DNA from: Sphingomonas insulae
Lineage (GTDB): Bacteria; Pseudomonadota; Alphaproteobacteria; Sphingomonadales; Sphingomonadaceae
Assembly (NCBI RefSeq): GCF_010450875.1
Contig: NZ_CP048422.1
Span: forward strand, 2,825,001-2,889,000
Length of the DNA stretch: 64,000 nt
Direction: 5' to 3'
How positions within the stretch are numbered: the first letter of the stretch is position 1; each line of letters begins with the position of its first letter. This document shows positions 33,595 to 42,536 of this stretch, piece by piece. Made by a program: the position numbers and the translations under genes. The notes beneath the pieces are model-generated. The model made no database searches. It saw only the letters and a list, made by a program, of their open reading frames with translations, and was not told the origin of the DNA.

Positions 33595-33861
33595 ATGAAG
33601 CGGAAGCAGTTTTCGGAAGAGCAGATCATCGGCATCCTGAAGGAGGCCGAGGCGGGTGCGGTGGTGACGGAACTGTGCCGCAAGCACGGCATGTCGAGCG
33701 CGACCTACTATGCATGGAAGGCGAAGTTCGGCGGCCTGGAGGTATCTGACGCGAAGCGTCTGAGGTCGCTTGAAGAGGAGAACGCGCGGCTCAAGCGGCT
33801 GCTTGCGGACACGATGCTGGACAACGCGGGGTTGAAAGACCTGCTGTCAAAAAAGTGGTGA
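33595..33861 (+). CDS. IS3-family transposase OrfA
   Basis: 88 residues. A helix-turn-helix of the transposase_8 type ([40 protein letters not shown]) is followed by a leucine-zipper coiled coil ([23 protein letters not shown]). It binds the element's ends. The frame ends at TGA 33859-33861. The sequence A AAA AAG at 33849-33855 is in phase for -1 slippage into orfB to make the OrfAB fusion transposase. Confidence 0.93.
   Translation: MKRKQFSEEQIIGILKEAEAGAVVTELCRKHGMSSATYYAWKAKFGGLEVSDAKRLRSLEEENARLKRLLADTMLDNAGLKDLLSKKW
33849..33855 (+). promoter_or_regulatory. Programmed -1 frameshift slippery site A AAA AAG
   Basis: The heptamer is in the right phase: the orfA codons are TCA AAA AAG TGG TGA, so slippage on AAA AAG moves ribosomes into the orfB frame just before the orfA stop. 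This is the classical IS3-family signal. Confidence 0.8.
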
Positions 33862-34760
33862 CGCCCGCCGCGAAGCGACAAGCGGTTGCGCATCTCCAGG
33901 CGACGTTGGGGATGAGCGAGCGGCGGGCGTGTGCTGTCGTCGGGGCGGACCGCACGAGCATGCGGTATCGCTCGTGCCGGGCAGATGATGGCGACCTTCG
34001 GTCGCGTCTGCGCGAGCTGGCGCAGCAGCGCCGACGGTTCGGCTATCGACGGCTGCACATCCTGCTGCGCCGGGACGGCATCACGATCAACCGCAAGAAG
34101 ACCCAGCGGCTCTACCGTGAGGAAGGGCTGACGGTCAGGCGCCGGAAGGGACGAAGGCGCGCCGGTGGCGCGCGGGCACCTGCGCCGGTGCTGGCGCTCC
34201 CCAACCAGCGCTGGAGCCTGGACTTCGTGCACGACCAGCTCGTCACTGGCCGACGGTTCCGCGTGCTCAACATCGTCGACGACGTGACGCGCGAGTGCCT
34301 TCGGGCAGTGGTGGACACGTCGATTTCGGGCCGGCGGGTCGTGCGCGAGTTGACCGATCTGATCGCGGAACGTGGCAGGCCAAAGATGATCGTCAGCGAC
34401 AACGGGACCGAACTGACGTCGAACGCGGTGCTTGCCTGGTCCAGCGACGCGGGCGTCGAGTGGCATTACATCGCGCCGGGCAAGCCGACGCAGAACGGGT
34501 TCGTCGAGAGCTTCAACGGTCGCATGCGCGACGAGCTGCTCAACGAGACGCTATTCTTCACGGTTCGCCAGGCCCGCTCGATCCTGGCGCGCTGGGTCGA
34601 CGACTACAACACCGAGCGGCCGCACTCGTCGCTAGGCTACGCTACCCCGGCTGCGTTCGCTGCCGGGCTCGAACAGCAATGGGCGGGGTTAACCCCGCCC
34701 ATTGCTTCAACTGCGCTCATGCGCAACAACACCGGTCGGTCTCTGGTCGCAGCTGGATGA
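33855..34760 (+). CDS. IS3-family transposase OrfB (DDE integrase)
   Basis: 301 residues as an independent frame, or the C-terminal part of an OrfAB fusion made by -1 frameshifting. It has the HTH_21-like segment ([16 protein letters not shown]) and an rve integrase core. The first Asp is in [10 protein letters not shown], the second in [10 protein letters not shown], and the Glu in [16 protein letters not shown]. It performs strand transfer. In-frame GTG codons at 33855 and 33858 could start it separately. All catalytic residues are present. Confidence 0.93.
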   Translation: MVTPAAKRQAVAHLQATLGMSERRACAVVGADRTSMRYRSCRADDGDLRSRLRELAQQRRRFGYRRLHILLRRDGITINRKKTQRLYREEGLTVRRRKGRRRAGGARAPAPVLALPNQRWSLDFVHDQLVTGRRFRVLNIVDDVTRECLRAVVDTSISGRRVVRELTDLIAERGRPKMIVSDNGTELTSNAVLAWSSDAGVEWHYIAPGKPTQNGFVESFNGRMRDELLNETLFFTVRQARSILARWVDDYNTERPHSSLGYATPAAFAAGLEQQWAGLTPPIASTALMRNNTGRSLVAAG

Positions 34761-34896
34761 AAGACTGGGGTCACGTCACCGAAGACAACGGACGCCCTTC
34801 CCGAAAACGAAGGCCCGGCGAGACGGTCGGCGCTTTCCCATCGGGATGGCAAAACGGGATTCCTCACGTCTCCGCGTCACGAAGTACAGGCTGCGC

Positions 34897-35577
34897 TTAG
34901 TACAATAACCACTCCGGCATCGGCATCGCAGAACCCTCGATCTCTACAGGTATGATCGGACCAACTGCCTTTATGCCACTGTTTTGGCGCGACGGAACTC
35001 GTGCCGTCAGGTGAAAGATGAAGTCTTCTTGCGGGCTCGACGGTATGGTCATTTCGTGCACGCGTATGTCCAGTGCAGACAATTCCTGTTCGGTTAGATT
35101 CTGAGATCGGAAATCCAACGCCGGTCGATGATCCAGCTCGATTTCAAATCTCTTCAGCGCGTACCGATCCGGTAATCTGTCCCATTCGATCCGGATCACG
35201 GCAGATTCGCGTTTTGCATGTTCCGTCGCTGCCTCGACTAAGTTAGCAGGTGGAGACCAGCGGGAAGTACCAAATCGACATGCGAGGAATATCTTGGAGG
35301 GTCTGCCAGATTGGTTACGCCGATTGATGTACTGATCGGGTCCGGTATCGCGCGATGTACAAAAGTATGCCTCGTCAGGGCGCTGAAGGTTGCGCGTGCC
35401 ATAAAGGCGCTGGGCGATGATTTCCGCCTGACCTAAGCTCTTCGCGGGTTTCAGGTCGTAGGCGTGAAGGGTACGGCGACCATTCACGTCATAGGCCAGA
35501 GAGGCGCGCTGCCCCTCGCTTGCGCCACATGACGATACTGAGATCAACAGCAATATGTTCGGTAACGATCGGTTCAC
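34897..35577 (-). CDS. Hypothetical lipoprotein
   Basis: 226 residues from a GTG at 35577 with GGGGAGGAA just upstream. The N-terminus NRSLPNILLLISVSSCGASEG has a lipobox-like VSSC, so a membrane-anchored lipoprotein is likely. The body has beta-rich stretches (KRFEIELDHRPALDF, EDFIFHLTARVPSR) but no family I recognise. It is AT-richer than the core genes. The IS element 118 bp downstream separates it from the minus-strand hypothetical gene at 32977-33444, with which it may once have been co-transcribed. Confidence 0.7.
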   Translation of the reverse strand: MNRSLPNILLLISVSSCGASEGQRASLAYDVNGRRTLHAYDLKPAKSLGQAEIIAQRLYGTRNLQRPDEAYFCTSRDTGPDQYINRRNQSGRPSKIFLACRFGTSRWSPPANLVEAATEHAKRESAVIRIEWDRLPDRYALKRFEIELDHRPALDFRSQNLTEQELSALDIRVHEMTIPSSPQEDFIFHLTARVPSRQNSGIKAVGPIIPVEIEGSAMPMPEWLLY

Positions 35578-35982
35578 GCGCTTCCTCCCCTGGTTCCGGT
35601 CAAGCCGATAGCAAGTAGAGGTGAAAGAGTTATCGAGGGTCGGCCAATCCACACGAGGGAGCGCGACGGTCGTGGCCACGGGCGATGTGCATTCGGGCTG
35701 GCCGATGCTCTTATCCGAACCAACCCTGCACATGCGATCCCGTTTGGAACGTATCAATGATGATCGACGTGATCTCCAAAAGTGCTGCTTGATGCCGGCT
35801 CACCTACTGCTTCGCGTTTGGGAACGGCCAGCGAGACGGCGCGGGCGTTCTCGGAATCGATCGAGTTGTGGGAAACGCTGCCTTGTCCGATCCTTTGATC
35901 GGCATCATGCTCTTGGGTCTTGCGACGGGAGCATGCCGCGCTTGGCATGCGCTTCAGCATCAGAGAAAGGGAAAGACCCGTC
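35578..35982. other. 405-bp region without a supported gene
   Basis: This lies between two divergent lipoprotein genes of the accessory patch. Open frames on the plus strand here lack ribosome sites and protein-like composition. It presumably holds both promoters. No repeats or RNA gene were recognised. Confidence 0.5.
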
Positions 35983-36543
35983 ATGGCCGTTCTACGGCAC
36001 ACGATAATCGGCTTGTCCGTCCTTATATTTCCCGCTCTGCCCGGCTGTGCTCCAACCGCAACTTCCTCTCACCCGGCAGCATACCAGTCATTGACGGGAT
36101 CGGTGTGGGCGCTTCGGTCTCTTCAACGCCGACACGTTCCGCGATCCCGTCACGAGGCGGTCACGCTGCGACTGCTACCCGACCACGGCATCGCGGGAAC
36201 CGCCAGCTGCAATAGTGTCGGTGGCAGGGAATTCACTTGGACCGCTACGACGGATGCCGAGGGGTCATTCGCGCGTGATCCGTCACAGCCGACGATAATG
36301 ACAGTCGCGGGGTGTAACAATGTAGTGGCGACACAGATCGCCAACCATTTTTGGACGCTGATGACGAAAGCTCGGAAATGGTCGATTGATCGCGGCGATC
36401 TGCTCCTACGCTTCGATGACGGCACGATGGCCGTTTTGAAGGCGATAGGTCCAACAGCGCAGACATCGACCGACTGTCGCTCCGCCGATCCAAACAATCT
36501 CGATTGTCACGACCCGGTGAACCCGCGAGAAGCCAAGCGCTGA
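35983..36543 (+). CDS. META domain-containing lipoprotein (HslJ-like)
   Basis: 186 residues. The signal peptide VLRHTIIGLSVLIFPALPGC ends in a lipobox LPGC. The META/HslJ pattern follows: LTGSVWALRSL, a loop ending GIAGTASCNSVGGREFTW, then TIMTVAGCNN and LLLRFDDGTMAVLKA. In the family these are heat-shock-inducible or stress-related outer-membrane-facing lipoproteins with roles in small-molecule tolerance. The start at 35983 is favoured because it begins the signal peptide directly. It belongs to the AT-richer patch. Confidence 0.8.
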   Translation: MAVLRHTIIGLSVLIFPALPGCAPTATSSHPAAYQSLTGSVWALRSLQRRHVPRSRHEAVTLRLLPDHGIAGTASCNSVGGREFTWTATTDAEGSFARDPSQPTIMTVAGCNNVVATQIANHFWTLMTKARKWSIDRGDLLLRFDDGTMAVLKAIGPTAQTSTDCRSADPNNLDCHDPVNPREAKR

Positions 36544-36807
36544 CGTGATAGCGCTGGCTGCCACTTCTACAATCAATCTTTCCCGACAGGGAGGACAATT
36601 GCCCGGGAGGCCGCGGCGACGGTCGTCCGCGGCGCCTGCTTCCCAAAATCTGTTCCCGATTGCTCTTTCCCGAAAAGGCATGGCGGAGACGGAGAAACGG
36701 GAAAGATCGCGCTTAACGAATGGCCGTTTTCGAATTCCCGGATCGCCAGCTTGCCCGACCGAGATTGGGCGGGACCGGTCGTCGCCGACACCGCCCGCCG
36801 CCCTCGC

Positions 36808-39066
36808 CTAGCGTGCGATGCCGCCCGCCGCCAGCACCGCCAGCGTCACCAGTTCGCTCGCGGTCGATGTCATCGGCGCGATCTGCACCGGCTTTTCCAT
36901 GCCGATCAGCATTGGGCCGATGACGTTGTCGCCGCCCAGTTCGCGTAGCAGCTTGGCCGAGATGTGCGCCGATTGCAGGCCGGGCATGATGAGGATGTTG
37001 GCCTGGCCCGACAGGCGCGCGAACGGATATTTCTTGAGCTGCTTTGGATTGAGCGCAACGTCGGGCGGCATCTCGCCTTCATATTCGAAGCCGACGTTGC
37101 GGCCGTCGAGCACCGATACGGCATCGCGGATGTTGTCGACCCAAGCGCCCTTGGGGTTGCCGAAGGTGGAATAGCTCAGCATCGCGACGCGCGGTTCGTG
37201 GCCCATCCGGCGCGCGACCTGCGCGGTCTGTTCGGCGAAGTCGGCGAGCTGTTCGCCGGTCGGCCGCTCGTTGACGGTGGTGTCGGCGATAAAGACGGTG
37301 TGGCTTTGCCCGACGAGGACGTGGATGCCGAACGGGGTGCGCCCCGCCTCGGGATCGATCACCCGCTTCACCTGGCGCATCGATTCGGACCATGTCCGCG
37401 TAATGCCGGTTATCATCGCATCCGCTTCGCCCAGTTGCAGCAGCGCCGCACCGAAGACGTTGCGATCCTGGTTGATCATCCGCTCGACGTCGCGGCGCAG
37501 ATAGCCGCGGCGTTGCAGCCGGGCATAGACGAAGTCGACCATCGCCGGGACCAGCGGCGAATGGCGGCTGTTGTGGACCTCATATTCCTGCGGGTTGGCG
37601 ACGCCCAGCGCCTGCAGGCGGTCGTAGACGTCGTCGCGCCCGACCAGCACCGGCGTGCCATAGCCGCCTTCCTTGAAGGCGATGGCGGCGCGCAGCACCA
37701 CTTCCTCCTCGCCCTCGGCGAACAGCACCCGCTTCGGCCGCGCCCGTGCGCCTTCGTAGGCGAGGCTGAGCACCGACGTCGTCGGGTTCAAGCGGGCACG
37801 CAGCTTCTGGCGATAGGCCTCCATGTCGAGGATCGGCTTGGTCGCGACGCCGGAATCCATCGCCGCCTTGGCCACCGCCGACGGCACCAGCTCCATCAGC
37901 CGCGGATCGAACGGCGCGGGGATGATATATTCGGGGCCGAAGCTGTGCTGGACGCCATACGCCAGCGCGACCTCCTCGGGCACCCGTTCGCGCGCCAGTT
38001 CGGCGATGGCGTTGGCGGCGGCGATCTTCATCGCATCGTTGATCCCCGTCGCGCGCACGTCGAGCGCCCCGCGGAAGATGAAGGGGAAGCCAATGACGTT
38101 GTTGACTTGGTTGGGATAATCCGACCGGCCGGTGGCGATGATCGCGTCCGGCCGCGCCGCCTTGGCGAGTTCGGGGCGGATCTCCGGTTCGGGGTTGGCC
38201 ATCGCGAAGATGATCGGCGCCTTGGCCATGTGCGTCACCATCTCGGGCTTCAGCGCCCCGGCGGCGGACAGGCCGAGGAACACGTCGGCTCCCTCCAGCG
38301 CCTCGGTCAGCGTGCGGCGGTCGGTGACCGCGGCATGCGCCGACTGCCACTGGTTCACGTCCTCGCGGCCCTGGTAGATCACGCCGGTGCGATCGCACAT
38401 GATGACGTTGTTGTGGCGCACGCCCATCGCCTTCATCAGCTCGGTGCAGGCGATCGCCGCCGCACCCGCGCCGTTGACGACGATCTTCACCTCGTCCAGC
38501 CGGCGCCCGGTCAGCAGGCAGGCGTTGATGAGGCCGGCCGCGCAGATGATCGCGGTGCCGTGCTGGTCGTCATGGAAGACGGGAATATTCATCCGCTCGC
38601 GCAGCGTCTGCTCGATGATGAAGCATTCAGGCGCCTTGATATCCTCGAGGTTGATGCCGCCGAAGGTCGGCTCCATCAGCTCGACCGCGTCGATGAAGCG
38701 ATCGACGTCCTCGGTCTTCAGCTCGATGTCGATCGAATCGACGTCGGCGAAGCGTTTGAACAGCACCGCCTTGCCCTCCATCACCGGCTTCGACGCCAGC
38801 GCCCCGAGATTGCCCATGCCAAGGATCGCGGTGCCGTTGGAAATGACCGCGACCAGATTGCCCTTTGCGGTGTAATCATAGGCGGTTGAGGGATCGTCGG
38901 CGATCGCCTGCACCGGCACCGCAACGCCCGGCGAATAGGCGAGCGCGAGGTCGCGCTGCGTCGCCATCGGCTTCGATGCGATGATCTCGATCTTGCCGGG
39001 GCGCCCCTCCGAATGGAACAGCAGCGCCTCGCGCTCGGAGAATTGGATGGACGCTTCGTCGGACAT
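36808..39066 (-). CDS. maeB: NADP-dependent malic enzyme with phosphotransacetylase-like C-domain
   Basis: 752 residues, full length for the MaeB type. The malic enzyme part (about 1-430) has AYSPGVAVPVQAIADD, AVISNGTAILGMGNLGALASKPVMEGKAVLFK, FHDDQHGTAIICAAGL and the nucleotide-binding VVNGAGAAAIAC. The C-terminal 320 residues are a phosphate acetyltransferase-like domain (KRVLFAEGEEEVVLRAA, GITRTWSESMRQVKRV, LIGMEKPVQIA) that is regulatory in known enzymes. It decarboxylates malate to pyruvate with NADP reduction. It is divergent from the toxin-antitoxin/mutS genes, 88 bp away. Confidence 0.95.
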   Translation of the reverse strand: MSDEASIQFSEREALLFHSEGRPGKIEIIASKPMATQRDLALAYSPGVAVPVQAIADDPSTAYDYTAKGNLVAVISNGTAILGMGNLGALASKPVMEGKAVLFKRFADVDSIDIELKTEDVDRFIDAVELMEPTFGGINLEDIKAPECFIIEQTLRERMNIPVFHDDQHGTAIICAAGLINACLLTGRRLDEVKIVVNGAGAAAIACTELMKAMGVRHNNVIMCDRTGVIYQGREDVNQWQSAHAAVTDRRTLTEALEGADVFLGLSAAGALKPEMVTHMAKAPIIFAMANPEPEIRPELAKAARPDAIIATGRSDYPNQVNNVIGFPFIFRGALDVRATGINDAMKIAAANAIAELARERVPEEVALAYGVQHSFGPEYIIPAPFDPRLMELVPSAVAKAAMDSGVATKPILDMEAYRQKLRARLNPTTSVLSLAYEGARARPKRVLFAEGEEEVVLRAAIAFKEGGYGTPVLVGRDDVYDRLQALGVANPQEYEVHNSRHSPLVPAMVDFVYARLQRRGYLRRDVERMINQDRNVFGAALLQLGEADAMITGITRTWSESMRQVKRVIDPEAGRTPFGIHVLVGQSHTVFIADTTVNERPTGEQLADFAEQTAQVARRMGHEPRVAMLSYSTFGNPKGAWVDNIRDAVSVLDGRNVGFEYEGEMPPDVALNPKQLKKYPFARLSGQANILIMPGLQSAHISAKLLRELGGDNVIGPMLIGMEKPVQIAPMTSTASELVTLAVLAAGGIAR

Positions 39067-39154
39067 GGGACCTCGCTGACGGGCTGACGCTAGGGCTCTT
39101 GGCGGTTTGGGCGCGGGGTTTCAACCCGCGGCGAGAGGGGGTATAGCCACAACC

Positions 39155-39430
39155 ATGGACCGCGACCCCGGCGATTTCACGGCGCATACGCCGCCCAAGG
39201 CCCTCGCCGACATGTCGGAGGGCGAGATATCCGATTGGCTGGCGAGCCTGCCGCCGGCGCCGGGTATCCGGCATGGCGACGATCCCGATACGCGGAGCGA
39301 GGAACGCGCGCTGGCCGACTATGCGGCGGGGCGCGTCCACAGTCATGCGACGGTCAGCCAGTGGCTGCGCACATGCGGGACGCCCGATCATCGGCCCTTC
39401 AGGGAATGGTTGACAAGGCACGATGGCTGA
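39155..39430 (+). CDS. Antitoxin of a ParE-type toxin-antitoxin pair
   Basis: 91 residues, acidic N-terminus. The C-terminal block EERALADYAAGRVHSHATVSQWLRTCGTPDHRPF matches the antitoxin family that accompanies ParE/RelE toxins, where this segment contacts the toxin. Its last bases overlap the toxin start by 8 bp, the normal antitoxin-toxin order. In such pairs the antitoxin neutralises the toxin and the complex represses its own promoter. The 88 bp before it, shared with the divergent maeB gene, would hold the operator. Confidence 0.78.
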   Translation: MDRDPGDFTAHTPPKALADMSEGEISDWLASLPPAPGIRHGDDPDTRSEERALADYAAGRVHSHATVSQWLRTCGTPDHRPFREWLTRHDG

Positions 39431-39698
39431 GGTCGTCTGGCCGGACGACGTCATCGCGAAAATCGACGAAATCACGGCATATATCGCAGCAGACGACCCG
39501 ATTGCGGCGCAGAAGATCGCGCAACGGCTGATCGCGCTCGGCGAAAGCCTGGCCGACTTTCCCGACCGTAGACGACCCGGCAGGAACGGCGCGCGCGAAA
39601 TGACCGGCGTGTCGCCGTACATCATTCGTTACAGAATAATCGACGGAACCGTCGTCATCGTCGACGTGCGCCATGGTCGTCGACAGTCGCTGTCATGA
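39423..39698 (+). CDS. ParE/RelE family toxin
   Basis: 91 residues with the ParE fold pattern: N-terminal VVWPDDVIAKIDEITAYIAADDPIAAQKIAQRL (two helices), ALGESLADFPDRRRPGR, then strands REMTGVSPYIIRYRIIDGTVVIVDVRHGRR. ParE members inhibit gyrase; RelE members cleave mRNA. This sequence is closer to ParE. The stop codon overlaps the ATG of mutS (ATGA at 39695-39698), so toxin and mutS translation may be coupled. Confidence 0.85.
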   Translation: MAEVVWPDDVIAKIDEITAYIAADDPIAAQKIAQRLIALGESLADFPDRRRPGRNGAREMTGVSPYIIRYRIIDGTVVIVDVRHGRRQSLS

Positions 39699-42295
39699 CG
39701 TCCACCCCCACCCCGATGATGGCGCAATACCTCAGCCTCAAGGCCGAGGCGGAGGATTGCCTGCTCTTCTATCGCATGGGCGATTTCTTCGAGATGTTCT
39801 TCGAGGATGCCCGGATCGCATCGCAGGTGCTCGACATCGCGCTGACGTCGCGCGGCGAGCATGATGGCGAGAAGATTCCGATGTGCGGCGTGCCGGTGCA
39901 TGCCGCGACCGCCTATCTGCAACGGCTCATCAAGGCGGGACACCGTGTCGCCATCGCCGAACAGACCGAGACGCCGGCCGAAGCGAAGGCGCGCGGCGGC
40001 TACAAGGCGCTGGTCGCGCGCGGCATCGTCCGCGTCGTCACCGCGGGCACGCTGACCGAAGAGGCGCTGCTCGACGCGCGGCAGGACAATTGGTGCATCG
40101 CCATCGGCGAGGCGGCAGGCGCGGTCGCGATCGCCGCCGCCGACGTGTCGACCGGCCGCTTCGAACTGATCGACTGTTCCGCCGACGCGCTCGGCGCCGA
40201 ACTCGCACGGCTGGGCGCGGCCGAGGTGGTGGCGTCGGAGGCTGGCGAGCAGACCCATGTCGCGACCACGCTGCGCCCGAAGCAGGGCTTCGACAGCGGC
40301 AGCGGCGAAACGCGGTTGCAGGCGCTGTTCGGCGTCGCCACGCTGGATGGCTTTGGCCAGTTCAGTCGCGCCGGGCTGGCCGCCGCGGGCGGGCTGGTCG
40401 CGTATCTGGAACATACCGCAAAGGGCGCCCTCCCCTTCCTGCGTCCGCCGCGGCTGACCCGGGCGGCGGAAACGATGGCGATCGACGCGGCGACGCGCGA
40501 GAGCCTTGAACTGACCTGCACCACCGGGGGGCAGCGCAAGGGCAGCCTGCTCGATTGCATCGATCGCACGGTGACCGGCGCGGGCGCGCGGTTGCTCGCC
40601 GCCGATCTCGGTGCGCCGTTGATGGACAAGGCGGCGGTCGATGCCCGGCTGGATCTGGTCCAGTATTTCCACGATGCGGCGGGCCAGCGCGAACAGGTGC
40701 GCGCCGCATTGCGGGCGCTGCCGGACATCGGGCGGGCGATCGGGCGACTGGCGGCGGGGCGTGGAAGCCCCCGCGATCTCGGCCAGTTGCGCGACGGCCT
40801 GGATGGCGCGTGGCACCTCGGCGAACGGCTGGCGAAGATCGATGCGCCGCTGGCGCTGCTCGACCGCGTCGCGCCGAAACTGCGCGGGCATGGTGCGCTC
40901 GTCGACCTGCTCAGGCGCGCACTGGTACCCGCGCCGCCGATCGAGGCGAGCGAGGGCGGCTATATCGCCGCCGGCTACGACCTCGCGCTCGACGATCTGC
41001 GCGATGCGGGCGCAGGCGGGCGCCGCGCCATCGCCGCGCTGGAAGCCGACATGAAGGCGGCGACCGGCATTACCGCACTGAAGGTCCGCCACAACAACGT
41101 GCTCGGCTATCATGTCGAGGTGCCGGCGCGGTCCGCCGACCCGCTGATGAAGCCCGACAGCGGCTTCACGCATCGCCAGACGCTGGCCGGGGTCGTCCGC
41201 TTCAACACCCCCGCCCTGCATGAGGTCGCGGCAAAGGTGTCGCAGGCCGGCGCGCACGCGCTCGCCGCAGAGGCTGCGCATCTGGCCGACCTCACCGCCG
41301 CCGCGCTGGCGCATCGCGAGGCGATCGCCGCCACGGCCGACGCGCTTGCCCGAATCGACGTCGCCGCCGCGCTGGCGGAACGCGCGGCGGAGGGGCAATG
41401 GGCGCGGCCGCACCTGGTCGATCATGCCTGTTTCGACATCGCGGGCGGGCGGCACCCGGTCGTGGAGGCCGCGGTGGCGCGTTCGGGTGACCGCTTCGTC
41501 GCCAACGATTGTTCGCTATCGCCGGATTCGCGCCTGTGGCTGGTCACCGGGCCGAACATGGGCGGCAAGTCGACCTTCCTGCGCCAGAATGCGCTGATCG
41601 CGGTGCTGGCGCAGGCGGGCAGCTACGTGCCCGCGACCAAGGCGACGCTGGGCATGGTCGACCGCCTGTTCAGCCGCGTCGGCGCATCGGACAATCTGGC
41701 GCGCGGCCGATCGACCTTCATGGTCGAGATGGTGGAGACCGCGGCGATCCTGGCGCAGGCGACGCCGAACAGCTTCGTGATCCTCGACGAGGTCGGGCGC
41801 GGCACATCCACCTATGACGGCCTCGCCATCGCCTGGGCGGTGGTGGAGGCGATCCATGAGGACAATCGCTGCCGCTGCCTGTTCGCGACGCATTATCACG
41901 AATTGACCCGCCTCGCCGAACGCTGCGAGGCGCTGACGCTGCACCATGTCCGCGCCCGCGAATGGAAGGGCGAGCTGGTGCTCCTCCACGAATTGAGCAC
42001 CGGACCGGCGGATCGCAGCTACGGCCTTGCCGTCGCACGGCTGGCGGGGATGCCGCCGGCGACGGTGGCGCGGGCGAAAGCGGTGCTGGCGAAGCTGGAG
42101 GCGGGGCGCGCCAGGACCGGCGGCCTCGCGGCGGGGCTCGACGACCTGCCGCTGTTCGCCGCCGCGCAGGTGGCGGAAGCGGAGCAATGCGACGCGATCC
42201 GCAGCGAGGTGGAGGCGCTGGACGTCGATGCACTGACTCCGCGCGAGGCGCTCGACACGCTCTATCGATTGAAGGCGCTGGCGCGGGAGGGATGA
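39695..42295 (+). CDS. mutS: DNA mismatch repair protein MutS
   Basis: 866 residues. The mismatch-contact Phe-x-Glu is in MGDFFEMFFED (Phe31, Glu33 region). The connector, core and clamp follow, and the ATPase domain has Walker A TGPNMGGKSTFLRQ near 618-630, signature STFMVEM, Walker B FVILDEVGRGTSTYDG and the conserved ATHYHEL. It binds mismatches and recruits MutL. The start overlaps the ParE toxin stop. No other ribosome site is evident, so translation may depend on coupling. Confidence 0.96.
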   Translation: MTSTPTPMMAQYLSLKAEAEDCLLFYRMGDFFEMFFEDARIASQVLDIALTSRGEHDGEKIPMCGVPVHAATAYLQRLIKAGHRVAIAEQTETPAEAKARGGYKALVARGIVRVVTAGTLTEEALLDARQDNWCIAIGEAAGAVAIAAADVSTGRFELIDCSADALGAELARLGAAEVVASEAGEQTHVATTLRPKQGFDSGSGETRLQALFGVATLDGFGQFSRAGLAAAGGLVAYLEHTAKGALPFLRPPRLTRAAETMAIDAATRESLELTCTTGGQRKGSLLDCIDRTVTGAGARLLAADLGAPLMDKAAVDARLDLVQYFHDAAGQREQVRAALRALPDIGRAIGRLAAGRGSPRDLGQLRDGLDGAWHLGERLAKIDAPLALLDRVAPKLRGHGALVDLLRRALVPAPPIEASEGGYIAAGYDLALDDLRDAGAGGRRAIAALEADMKAATGITALKVRHNNVLGYHVEVPARSADPLMKPDSGFTHRQTLAGVVRFNTPALHEVAAKVSQAGAHALAAEAAHLADLTAAALAHREAIAATADALARIDVAAALAERAAEGQWARPHLVDHACFDIAGGRHPVVEAAVARSGDRFVANDCSLSPDSRLWLVTGPNMGGKSTFLRQNALIAVLAQAGSYVPATKATLGMVDRLFSRVGASDNLARGRSTFMVEMVETAAILAQATPNSFVILDEVGRGTSTYDGLAIAWAVVEAIHEDNRCRCLFATHYHELTRLAERCEALTLHHVRAREWKGELVLLHELSTGPADRSYGLAVARLAGMPPATVARAKAVLAKLEAGRARTGGLAAGLDDLPLFAAAQVAEAEQCDAIRSEVEALDVDALTPREALDTLYRLKALAREG

Positions 42296-42536
42296 GGCCG
42301 CAAGGCGCAGGCTCAGACGCCGCCGGCACGATGGACCAGCAACCGCTGTCCTACACGCCAGGCTTCGGCTATCGAGCGTGCGTCATGCCGGTCTCCCGCC
42401 CCGATCGCCTTGCTGCCCTGCGCCGCCGCACCTCCTGCCACCCTCGTCTCCGATCGCGACGTAGTGTCAACTTCGGCAACTTCCGCGCTGCGGGCCGGGG
42501 TGCGTTGCGCGGCCTCGCCATGACCGGCGCGATTCG
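42296..42536. other. Upstream region of glnD, no gene
   Basis: 241 bp between mutS and glnD. It holds one copy (42458-42488) of a 31-bp sequence that recurs exactly upstream of thrS. No convincing coding frame. Confidence 0.6.
42458..42488 (+). repeat. 31-bp shared upstream element, glnD copy
   Basis: Identical over 31 bases to the reverse complement of 53108-53138. Key part: AGTGTCAACTTCGGCAACTT. On the opposite strand it reads as a direct repeat of GAAGTTG[CA]C. It ends 48 bp before the glnD start codon and has the same orientation to its downstream gene as the thrS copy. Confidence 0.7.

Larger units (their letters stand above)
33530..34778 (+). mobile_element. Complete IS3-family insertion sequence (IS407-group-like), 1249 bp
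   Basis: The ends are inverted repeats starting TGACGTGACCCC, continuing as an imperfect match through TTCATCC on both sides. Inside are overlapping orfA and orfB, both intact, with a DDE catalytic triad in orfB. A poly-A frameshift signal lies at 33849-33855. The 4-bp direct repeat CCGA flanks it. The orfB stop codon lies within the right inverted repeat, as is common in this family. The element appears intact. It sits between two minus-strand hypothetical genes in an AT-richer patch. Confidence 0.92.
33526..34782. repeat. 4-bp target site duplication CCGA flanking the insertion sequence
   Basis: CCGA occurs at 33526-33529 directly before the left end and at 34779-34782 directly after the right end. 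Four-base duplications are usual for the IS407 group of the IS3 family, and an intact pair suggests simple transposition into this site. Confidence 0.8.

Noticed and set aside
35621..36007. 128-codon plus-strand frame between the lipoprotein genes
   Set aside because: No ribosome site, Arg/Ser-rich shadow composition and overlap with the META lipoprotein start.
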